A DNA stretch of 64,000 bases from JAIPEI01 sp964443135 (GTDB lineage: Bacteria > Desulfobacterota > DSM-4660 > Desulfatiglandales > HGW-15): the NCBI GenBank assembly GCA_964443135.1, contig CAYUBQ010000011.1, positions 22,844-86,843 of the forward strand, in the 5' to 3' direction. Shown here in pieces: positions 51,465 to 58,140 of this stretch. Both the position numbers and the translations under genes were made by a program. A model generated the notes under the pieces. That model was not told the origin of the DNA. It searched no databases and saw only the letters and a program-made list of their open reading frames with translations. Within the stretch, counting starts at the first letter, position 1, and each line of letters begins with the position of its first letter.

Positions 51465-53300
51465 TCAGTAGGCCACGCACCGAAAGCCGAGGATGTTGGA
51501 ACGCGCGTCCGGGAAGAGATCCGTCCCGTCCGCCAGGGTGACGCCGCGGCGGGCGATCCAGCCTCCCCCCCGGGCGACCCGCCGCCCCTCTCCCTCTCCC
51601 CGGGCTCTCGAGGACGTCCACTCGAGCACGTTGCCCAGTCCGTCGGCCACGCCCCAAGGGTTCTCGAACGCCGCGAACATGTCCACGGGTGACGTGTCCC
51701 CGATGCAGGCGTCCTCCACATTGCAGGCCTCCGGCTCCCAGACGTCCCCCCACGGCAGGAGGTTCCCGTCCCGGGTCCGCATGGCCGCCTCCCACTCCTC
51801 CTCGGAGGGGAGCCGTTTTCCGGTCCAGGCGGCGAACGCCGCGGCGTCCTCCAGGCTGACCTGGACCACGGGGTGGTTCCGCTTGCCCCGAAGGGTGCTT
51901 CCGGGACCGGCCGGCTGATACCAGCAGGCCCCCTCCACCCGGCTGCAAACGACCCCCCGGCCCACATGGAGGGTCCTGGCACCGCTTCCCTCGTCCGTCT
52001 CACGACGGTACCGTCCCTGATACACCGTGCCCCATCCCAGCCGCTCCGCCGCGGTCCGGTACCCGGTCCTTTCCACGAACAGCTCGAACAACCCGTTGGT
52101 CACGGGAAACTTCCCGATGTAGAAGGGGGACAGCGTGATCGAAGACGCCTCGTCGCCGTCGGACGATGATGCGCGGAAGGGATAGGTGCCGTCGGGCACC
52201 AGAATGTACTGGTTGTAGGATCGATCCATGGCCGCCAGCGAGCGGTTGAACTCCTCGGCCAAAACGCGGGATCTCTCCGGATCGCTCTCGGCTTCCAGGG
52301 CCTCCGGGTCCAGCCCCTCCCATTCGAACGCCCGGTCCGGGCCCTCCTCTTCGGCCGGATCCGTGCCTTCCCCCCCCTCCTCCACCAGCTCCACGTCCTC
52401 GTACGCGTCCTCCAGGTCCTCCCCGTCCAGCGGCTCCCCGGCGTCCTCCCCTTCGTCTTCCCCTTCCTCCTCCGCCGGCTCCACCTCCTCGTAGGCGTCC
52501 TCCAGGTCCTCCCCGTCCAGCGGCTCCCCGGCGTCCTCCCCTTCGTCTTCCCCCTCCTCCTCCGCCGGCTCCACCTCCTCGTACACGTCCTCCAGGTCCT
52601 CCTCGTCCAGCGGGGCCTCGGCGTCCCCCCCTTCGCCGTCCACTTCCCCCTCCACCAGATCCACCTCCTCGTAGGCGTCCTCCGGGTCCTCCTCGTCCAG
52701 CGGGGCCTCGACGTCCTCCTCGGAGGGTTCTCCTGCGGGGGCGGCCGCACCCCATCGCGCTGCGAGCGTCTGAACCGCCTCGCGCAGGGCGTCCAGCGTC
52801 TTGCCCTGGTCCGTGGGAACGGCCGGACCGCCCTGTTCCGAGCCTCCGAGCAGGCCCTGCACCTGCTGGAGCAGCTCCTCGATCCGCTGGAGGTCCCTAC
52901 CGCCTCCGTCTTCAGGGATCATGTCCCGAAGCGCTTTCAGGGCCTGATCCTTGGCCTCGTCGCAGATGACGAAGCCGTACTCGGGGCCGATGATCATCCC
53001 TTCGGGATTGTCCCCGCTGTGGTAGCGCGCCATCAGGTCCGTATTGACGGAGGAGCGGAGGCTGCTGAGATTCCGGCGGCGGGAAACCAGGGCCGCCCGG
53101 TCTCCTTCCACGTTCCACAATCGCCGGACGAGATCGTCCACGGGCACGGCCGTCGCGACCTCCGGTCCCCCGGCCTCCAGACAGAACGCCCTGACGGCGT
53201 CCACGAGCTTGTACTTCGGGGACCGCCGGCTCCGGTAGCCCAGGGACCGGACGGCCTGATCCATCCCCTCGATGCTCAGGGTGCTGGACTGAGTCGGCAT
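51465..53300 (-). CDS. Acidic-repeat protein with C-terminal FGE/SUMF1-like domain
   Basis: A 611-aa soluble protein. The N-terminal 125 residues, containing YKLVDAVRAFCLEAGG and ARYHSGDNPEGMIIG, may be a helical DNA- or protein-binding domain but are not a family I can name. A 30-residue acidic tandem repeat fills about residues 195-306. The C-terminal 230 residues form a formylglycine-generating-enzyme-like fold (FPVTNGLFELFVE, RLPSEEEWEAA, GNVLEWTSSR, RGGGW...GFRCVAY). The paired copper-binding cysteines expected after RGGSW in active FGE are absent, so catalysis is unlikely. Divergent from parA across 251 bp. ATG 53300 was chosen since the upstream frame is non-coding. Confidence 0.78.
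   Translation of the reverse strand: MPTQSSTLSIEGMDQAVRSLGYRSRRSPKYKLVDAVRAFCLEAGGPEVATAVPVDDLVRRLWNVEGDRAALVSRRRNLSSLRSSVNTDLMARYHSGDNPEGMIIGPEYGFVICDEAKDQALKALRDMIPEDGGGRDLQRIEELLQQVQGLLGGSEQGGPAVPTDQGKTLDALREAVQTLAARWGAAAPAGEPSEEDVEAPLDEEDPEDAYEEVDLVEGEVDGEGGDAEAPLDEEDLEDVYEEVEPAEEEGEDEGEDAGEPLDGEDLEDAYEEVEPAEEEGEDEGEDAGEPLDGEDLEDAYEDVELVEEGGEGTDPAEEEGPDRAFEWEGLDPEALEAESDPERSRVLAEEFNRSLAAMDRSYNQYILVPDGTYPFRASSSDGDEASSITLSPFYIGKFPVTNGLFELFVERTGYRTAAERLGWGTVYQGRYRRETDEGSGARTLHVGRGVVCSRVEGACWYQPAGPGSTLRGKRNHPVVQVSLEDAAAFAAWTGKRLPSEEEWEAAMRTRDGNLLPWGDVWEPEACNVEDACIGDTSPVDMFAAFENPWGVADGLGNVLEWTSSRARGEGEGRRVARGGGWIARRGVTLADGTDLFPDARSNILGFRCVAY
52381..52710 (-). repeat. 90-bp tandem repeat encoding an acidic 30-residue unit
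   Basis: Full units at 52431-52520, 52521-52610 and 52611-52700, with partial units on both sides. Each encodes a Glu/Asp-rich block containing LDxEDxEDxYEEV. The two lower units are almost identical at DNA level, indicating recent copy-number change. Lies within the FGE-like gene. Confidence 0.95.
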
Positions 53301-53551
53301 GACGGGTTCGGCTCCGTCTCGAGATGAAGGTTTTCGGCCCGGAACGTCCCGTTGACCGGACCGTTGGGATGCCGTCTGCCGCCTGGTATGTGTTTTGCAA
53401 GCACTCCTGCCCACACAGGCCGGTTCCGGATCGGGTTCTCATCGTACGCATCGTGGCTATCGGTACGAATGATTTGCAAAGGACGGGCCAAACCCGACCG
53501 TCCGCACAGGCGGCGCCCGCCCGGAGGCGCCGGGGGAGTCTGTCTGCAGCC
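53301..53551. promoter_or_regulatory. Divergent control region between the FGE-like and parA genes
   Basis: 251 bp without a gene. It is slightly less GC-rich than the surroundings and contains two similar TTTGCAA-type sequences (TTTTGCAAGC near 53393 and ATTTGCAAAG near 53471) that could be regulator sites. No clear sigma-70 or sigma-54 promoter could be assigned. Confidence 0.35.
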
Positions 53552-54397
53552 ATGGGAACGGTGATCGCCATAGCCAGCCGGAAGGGAGGCGTGGGCAAGA
53601 CCACCACGGCGGTCAACCTCGCCGCCGCGCTGGCCGTTGCGGAAAGGTCCACCCTGCTCGTGGATTGCGATCCCCAGGCAAACGCCTCGTCCTGGCTGGG
53701 GTTCCGCGGCGGTCGATCGGCCGGAGGGCTGCGCGACGCCCTGACGGGAAGGGAAAGCCTGCAGGCCGCGATCCGGGACACGGGCCTCCCCTATCTGTAC
53801 GCCCTTCCCGGCCGGGCCGGCCTCCAGCACGCTGAATCCGCGCCGGAGCCTCCGGCCGACGGAAAGCAGACCATGAAGCGCTTGATGGGAGAAGCCCGTG
53901 AGGGGTGGGACTGCATCATTCTGGACACCCCCCCGACCCTGGGTCCACTCACCACCCAGGCGATCGCGGCGGCGGACTTTCTCGTCATCCCGGTCCAGAG
54001 CGAGTACCTGTGCCTCGACGGGTTGGAGGGCTTTCTCCGGGCGGTCCGGACCGTCAAGAGACAGCTCAATCCGCCCCTTCGCGTGGCGGGGGTCCTCCTC
54101 TCCATGGTGGACGAGGAAGACCCCCTCTCCATGCGCATTGCCCGGGATCTCCGCCGCCACCTGGGGGATCTGGTCTTTCGAACGGCCATTCCCAGGTGCC
54201 CCGAGATTCGGGCCTGCCCCGTCCGGGGAAGGCCGCTGCCGTTTGTCGACGTCTCCAACGGGGCCCGGCGTTACCTGGCGCTGGCGGGCGAGATCCTGGA
54301 CCGCATCTCCCGGGAAACCGCCCCCGTTTCTTGGGGTGGGCGGTTCGGTGCGGACGCCGCCTCCACGGGAACAACCGGAAAGGAGTCCTTCAGATGA
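53552..54397 (+). CDS. ParA/Soj-family ATPase
   Basis: A 281-aa ATPase with deviant Walker A SRKGGVGKTTTAVN (about residues 9-22), the CDPQANASSWL switch, and Walker B CIILDTPPTLGP. This is the chromosome/plasmid partition and polar-protein positioning family. No parB gene or centromere-like repeats are present; instead it is coupled (ATGA) to a small acidic protein. The usual C-terminal region is present and the length is normal. It probably positions or loads one of the neighbouring proteins rather than DNA, but this is inference. Confidence 0.88.
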   Translation: MGTVIAIASRKGGVGKTTTAVNLAAALAVAERSTLLVDCDPQANASSWLGFRGGRSAGGLRDALTGRESLQAAIRDTGLPYLYALPGRAGLQHAESAPEPPADGKQTMKRLMGEAREGWDCIILDTPPTLGPLTTQAIAAADFLVIPVQSEYLCLDGLEGFLRAVRTVKRQLNPPLRVAGVLLSMVDEEDPLSMRIARDLRRHLGDLVFRTAIPRCPEIRACPVRGRPLPFVDVSNGARRYLALAGEILDRISRETAPVSWGGRFGADAASTGTTGKESFR

Positions 54398-54855
54398 AGG
54401 TCACGAGTGACGATATCATCAAGAGCGGGGAAAGGGAGCTCATCGACGGCATCACGGCCGATCTCGACTGGGAGGCCGTGGAGCGGATCTTCAGAGAAGC
54501 CCACCGTTTGCCCCTTGGAGAAGACGTCTCCTACAAGAGCGGGGACCTGGTGGTGCACGAGGACCGGATCGCCTACCTGCTGGAGTTCGAGGTCAAGGTG
54601 CCGCTCTCGCTGCTGCTGGATCGGGAGGGGAGCTGCATCGGCATTCAGGCCGCGCCCGCCGCCGGTACCGGTGATGGGGAGGCAGGCGGGGTCCCCTCCG
54701 GGGAGAACGACCCGGCCGAGGACGCGTCTGCCGATCTCGAAGGCGGCGACCCCCTTCCGGAAGGGGACGAAGACGCGGGCGCAGACCCGATCGAAAACCG
54801 CTTGTCCGAGGTCCGGGAGGCGCTCACCGGCATGGAGGAACCGGATCGCCCCTGA
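54394..54855 (+). CDS. Unknown acidic protein coupled to the ParA-type ATPase
   Basis: A 153-aa protein. The N-terminal 90 residues look folded (DLVVHEDRIAYLLEFEVKVP, with alternating hydrophobics); the C-terminal 60 residues are Asp/Glu/Gly-rich and probably disordered. The pI must be very low. No domain recognised. Translationally coupled to parA, so it may be its regulator or cargo. An R1-like repeat follows it. Confidence 0.75.
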   Translation: MKVTSDDIIKSGERELIDGITADLDWEAVERIFREAHRLPLGEDVSYKSGDLVVHEDRIAYLLEFEVKVPLSLLLDREGSCIGIQAAPAAGTGDGEAGGVPSGENDPAEDASADLEGGDPLPEGDEDAGADPIENRLSEVREALTGMEEPDRP

Positions 54856-54887
54856 CGAGCGGGCGCGATTCAGCCGAAGCCGGCCCT

Positions 54888-54975
54888 GACGGGTCGCGAG
54901 AAGCCCTGGACCTCGACACGATTTCAATGGATTACGTCTTTTTCCGCGACGACTGAGCGGGTTGTCGCGAAGCCG
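54888..54975 (-). repeat. R1 repeat, diverged inverted copy before the zinc-ribbon gene
   Basis: On the minus strand it reads GCTTCGCGACAACCCGCTCAG followed by sequence alignable with the R1 interior (AATCCATTGAAATC, then GGTCCAGGGC). It ends about 25 nt before the ATG at 55004 and faces against that gene. Confidence 0.6.
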
Positions 54976-55003
54976 TTCCCCTGACACACGAAAGGCCGGA
55001 CCC

Positions 55004-56395
55004 ATGGAACAACCGAAGCCCTCCCCCGATGCCGGAGCCCGCTCCATGCTGGACGTTCTCGACCGGGCCTTTGTTCGTCATCTCGAGCGCCTTACCGGTA
55101 CCGGCGAAGGCATCCACGGGCTCTCCATGGGGCTCGTGACGGTGGCCTGCATTGTCCTGATGACGGAGCACGTCGGAGACACGGAAGCATCGGAAACACC
55201 ACCCCTGGATCTTTCCGAGCTCCGAGAGGGGCTCTCGGAAATGGGCCTGGACGACCCGGAGCGTCTCGAAACCGCCCTCGGGGAGATGGCGCGCAAGGGG
55301 TACGTGGAGATCGACGCCCGGGATCGACTGCTCCCGGGCAAGCCGACCCTCTCCATGGCGCGGCTTCTGGACCACGCCTTTCCGGGCATGCCGGGCATCA
55401 ACCTGGTGGCCTACTTCGTTCAGACCCTCGACGAGGTGGAAACCGGGCGGAAACAACCGAAAAAGGCCCTCCAACAGCTCGACCAGATGCTCAGGCATCA
55501 CGGCGCCGCCCCCTTCGGAAAGGCGAAAAAGGAACCGCAGGACCGACCTGCGCCACCCAGGCGCCCACGCGTGCAGAGGCCCGCCCGTCTCAGGGCTCCC
55601 GTCCTCCGGGGTGTCACGACTCCGCCGGAGAAGGCCGCCGGCTCCGAACCGCTCCCGTGCGCCGCCCCGCCCCCCGAGGTCGAGGAGACACCGGAAACGC
55701 CCATGCCCTCCCGCGAGCTTCCGGAGGAGCGGCCTTCCGGCGGCGTCGAGGTGCAGGAGGAGCAGGAGCAGGAGGAGGCACGGGGCGAACGGGGGGCCGT
55801 GGAACCCCCGGAGGACGGCTCAACGGCCGAACCCCTTCCGGACGAGACGGAGCCCGCGCCTCCGGAGCCCGATCCCGATCCGTCTCTCGAGCCCGACGGG
55901 GAGGCCGCCGTCGAGGAGCCGGTCCCGGAAGCGGCCCCGCCCGATCCGGCCGAAGCGCCCGAACTTCTTTCCCCTCGGGAACAGGAACCGGCTTCGGACC
56001 CGGAGGAGCGGGTGGAGGACCGTGTCAGCGCCTTCGAGGAGGAGCTGGCCATGCAGTGTCCGGTCTGTCGACAGGCCTCCGTCGAGGTCCGGGAGACCGG
56101 CAAGGGACGCGTCTATTACAAGTGCTCGGACGAGGGGTGCATGTTCATCAGCTGGGGCAGGCCGCACCACATCCCCTGCCCCCTCTGCGGCAACCCCTTT
56201 CTGGTGGAGCTGGACGTCGACGGGGATCCCAAGCCCCTGAAATGCCCGAGGGCGACCTGCCGTTACCGGGAACCCCCTGCCGGGACGGCGCCCGGCGGCC
56301 GAGCGCCGGAGAGGGGTGAGGTCGGGGCCGGGTCGGGGGGTGGGAAGCCCCGGAGGCGGGTCGTTCGGCGGAAGGTCCGAAGGCGGAAACGATGA
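55004..56395 (+). CDS. Zinc-ribbon protein with Pro/Glu-rich linker (topoisomerase-type C4 motifs)
   Basis: A 463-aa protein. Residues 1-150 are helical and globular (LTGTGEGIHGLSMGLVTVA, DELREGLSEMGLDD-like helices). Residues about 165-345 are Pro/Glu/Ala low complexity. The C-terminus holds two four-cysteine zinc ribbons like those in topoisomerase I: CPVC (352-355) with CSDEGC (374-379), and CPLC (392-395) with CPRATC (414-419). It ends in a very basic tail, RRRVVRRKVRRRKR. The combination suggests nucleic-acid binding. Likely co-transcribed with parA and the acidic gene. Function unknown. Confidence 0.75.
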   Translation: MEQPKPSPDAGARSMLDVLDRAFVRHLERLTGTGEGIHGLSMGLVTVACIVLMTEHVGDTEASETPPLDLSELREGLSEMGLDDPERLETALGEMARKGYVEIDARDRLLPGKPTLSMARLLDHAFPGMPGINLVAYFVQTLDEVETGRKQPKKALQQLDQMLRHHGAAPFGKAKKEPQDRPAPPRRPRVQRPARLRAPVLRGVTTPPEKAAGSEPLPCAAPPPEVEETPETPMPSRELPEERPSGGVEVQEEQEQEEARGERGAVEPPEDGSTAEPLPDETEPAPPEPDPDPSLEPDGEAAVEEPVPEAAPPDPAEAPELLSPREQEPASDPEERVEDRVSAFEEELAMQCPVCRQASVEVRETGKGRVYYKCSDEGCMFISWGRPHHIPCPLCGNPFLVELDVDGDPKPLKCPRATCRYREPPAGTAPGGRAPERGEVGAGSGGGKPRRRVVRRKVRRRKR

Positions 56396-56443
56396 GGCCC
56401 CCGGCTGAACGCCGGCCTGCGGGCCGGTGATGCCGGGGCCGTC

Positions 56444-57238
56444 TCAATCCAGGGCGCGGAGGTGGGCTCGGATCTGGGGACCGAGCTCCGGCGACGAGAT
56501 CAGGAGGTCCTCCCGGATCGCGGGCCCGTCCAGGTACTCGTTCAGGAAAAACTCGGAGCCGTCCTGCTTGAAGATCTTCCCGCCCGCCGCCTCGACGATC
56601 ACGCGCACCGCGCCGAGGTCCGCGAACGACGCGTTGTTGATGAGGGCCCCCTCCGCCCTCCCGGTGGCCACGTAGCAGACGTGGGCCCCGGTGCAGCCGA
56701 GGCTCCGGATCTTGCCCGGAAAGGTCGTGGCGTAGTGCCGATGGAACCGGGAGTAGGTGAGGAGAAGGCTTTCGTCGCTCAGGGCGTCCTGGCCCGACAC
56801 CCCGATCTGACGCTCGCCCCCATAGGCCTTCTGATCGGCCCGGGCGTGGAACAGGTCCCCGGTCGCAGGCATGTAGAACAGCCCCAGCACGGGCCAGTAG
56901 TTCTCCAGGAGCGCCAGGGACATCCCCCAGATGGGAATGCCGGCCTGGAAGTTGGCCACCCCGTCCAGCGCGTCGTACACCCAGAGATACCGGGCCCCGT
57001 CGTGGCTGTACCCGCGGTCCTCCTCCTCGTTGCTGAACACCCGGTGGTCGGGGAAGCGCGTCAGGAGCCGATCGCGGAACATCTCGGTGAGCTGGAGGCC
57101 CGCCTCGATCACCAGGCCCTCGTCGAACTTCACCCGGCTCTCGCCCCGGCCGTAGAAGGAGAGCGACCGATCTCCGCACAGCCGAACGGTCTCGTACGCG
57201 AAGCCCGCCAGTTCCTCGATGCCGTAGTCTTCCTCCAC
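56444..57238 (-). CDS. Inositol-monophosphatase-family phosphatase
   Basis: A 264-aa magnesium-dependent sugar/nucleotide phosphatase. Metal ligands appear as NEEEDRG (about residue 70) and YDALDGVANFQAGIPIWG, where the canonical DPxDGT is DALDGV; the third Asp lies in FADLGAVRVIVEAAGG. The substrate could be inositol-P, fructose-1,6-P2 or PAP; not decidable. Convergent with the zinc-ribbon gene and divergent from the flavoprotein gene. Confidence 0.85.
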   Translation of the reverse strand: MEEDYGIEELAGFAYETVRLCGDRSLSFYGRGESRVKFDEGLVIEAGLQLTEMFRDRLLTRFPDHRVFSNEEEDRGYSHDGARYLWVYDALDGVANFQAGIPIWGMSLALLENYWPVLGLFYMPATGDLFHARADQKAYGGERQIGVSGQDALSDESLLLTYSRFHRHYATTFPGKIRSLGCTGAHVCYVATGRAEGALINNASFADLGAVRVIVEAAGGKIFKQDGSEFFLNEYLDGPAIREDLLISSPELGPQIRAHLRALD

Positions 57239-57462
57239 CTCGTCCCTCCCCTGTTGGATGACCGAAACGAACGCCCTCCCCGGTTTCCTGAAACATTTCT
57301 ATTGAAGGATCCTCCACCATCTTTCATATCCCATCTCCGGCCGATTTACAATCCAAAGGAGTTCTGATACCCTACGGCCATTCCGATCTTCTTCGTTTCC
57401 GGCCTCCCCTGGATTCGGTCCGTTCCGGAGGCGGGTTCGCCTTCCACGGGAAAGGAGGTTCC

Positions 57463-58113
57463 ATGAAGGAAACAGTCCACCGGGACGCCACGAATGCGGG
57501 CGCGCCTTTCCAGGCCGATCCGGAGCCGCGGATCCTGGCCGTGAGCGCGAGCCCCCGCAAGGACGGAAACTCGGACCGGGTCGCCCGCCGGGCCCTGGCG
57601 TCGGCCCTGGAGGCGGGCGTGCCCGGCACGTTCGTGCGGCTGGCCGATCACCGGTTCGAGCCCTGCATCGGGTGCGAGCGATGTCGCAGGGACAAGGCCT
57701 GCACCGCCCACCTGGACGGCATGCAACTCCTCTACCCTCTCGTGGAGCGCTCCCTGGGGTTGATCCTGGTCTCCCCCGTGCACAACTACAACGTCAGCGC
57801 CTGGATGAAGGCGTTCATCGATCGGCTCTACTGCTACTACGACTTCGGACCCGATCGACCGGGGGAATGGTCCACCCGTCTCACGGGCCAGGGGCGGAAG
57901 GCGGCGGCGGTCTCCGTCGGCGAGCAGCACGGGGAGGAAGGCGTGGGCGTGACCCTGGAGGCTATGCGCCGCCCCCTGGCGGCGCTGGGTTACGAGGTGC
58001 TGGAGGAGCTCCCCGTCACCGGCGTGTTCCAACGAGGCCGGGTCGCCGATGCGACCGACACCATGAACCGCGTCGGGGAGCTCGGCCGGAGGCTGGCCGA
58101 GGCGGTGGGATAG
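57463..58113 (+). CDS. Iron-sulfur flavoprotein (NADPH-dependent FMN reductase family)
   Basis: A 216-aa flavodoxin-fold protein. FMN-binding SASPRKDGNS lies at residues 29-38, and the compact cysteine cluster CIGCERCRRDKAC (about 68-80), spaced CxxCxxCx5C, matches the 4Fe-4S site of archaeal-type iron-sulfur flavoproteins. VHNYNVSAWMKAFIDR is the conserved lid region. Probably an electron carrier or quinone/nitro reductase. The ATG has AAAGGAGG upstream. Confidence 0.83.
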   Translation: MKETVHRDATNAGAPFQADPEPRILAVSASPRKDGNSDRVARRALASALEAGVPGTFVRLADHRFEPCIGCERCRRDKACTAHLDGMQLLYPLVERSLGLILVSPVHNYNVSAWMKAFIDRLYCYYDFGPDRPGEWSTRLTGQGRKAAAVSVGEQHGEEGVGVTLEAMRRPLAALGYEVLEELPVTGVFQRGRVADATDTMNRVGELGRRLAEAVG

Positions 58114-58140
58114 CGGGTCAAAAAAGGATCGTGGTTGTCC

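Noticed and set aside
52381..52710. Repeat array as a possible CRISPR
   Set aside because: It is a 90-bp in-frame coding repeat with no spacers and no cas genes nearby.
51465..53300. Functional sulfatase-activating FGE
   Set aside because: Catalytic cysteines are missing and no sulfatase gene lies nearby.
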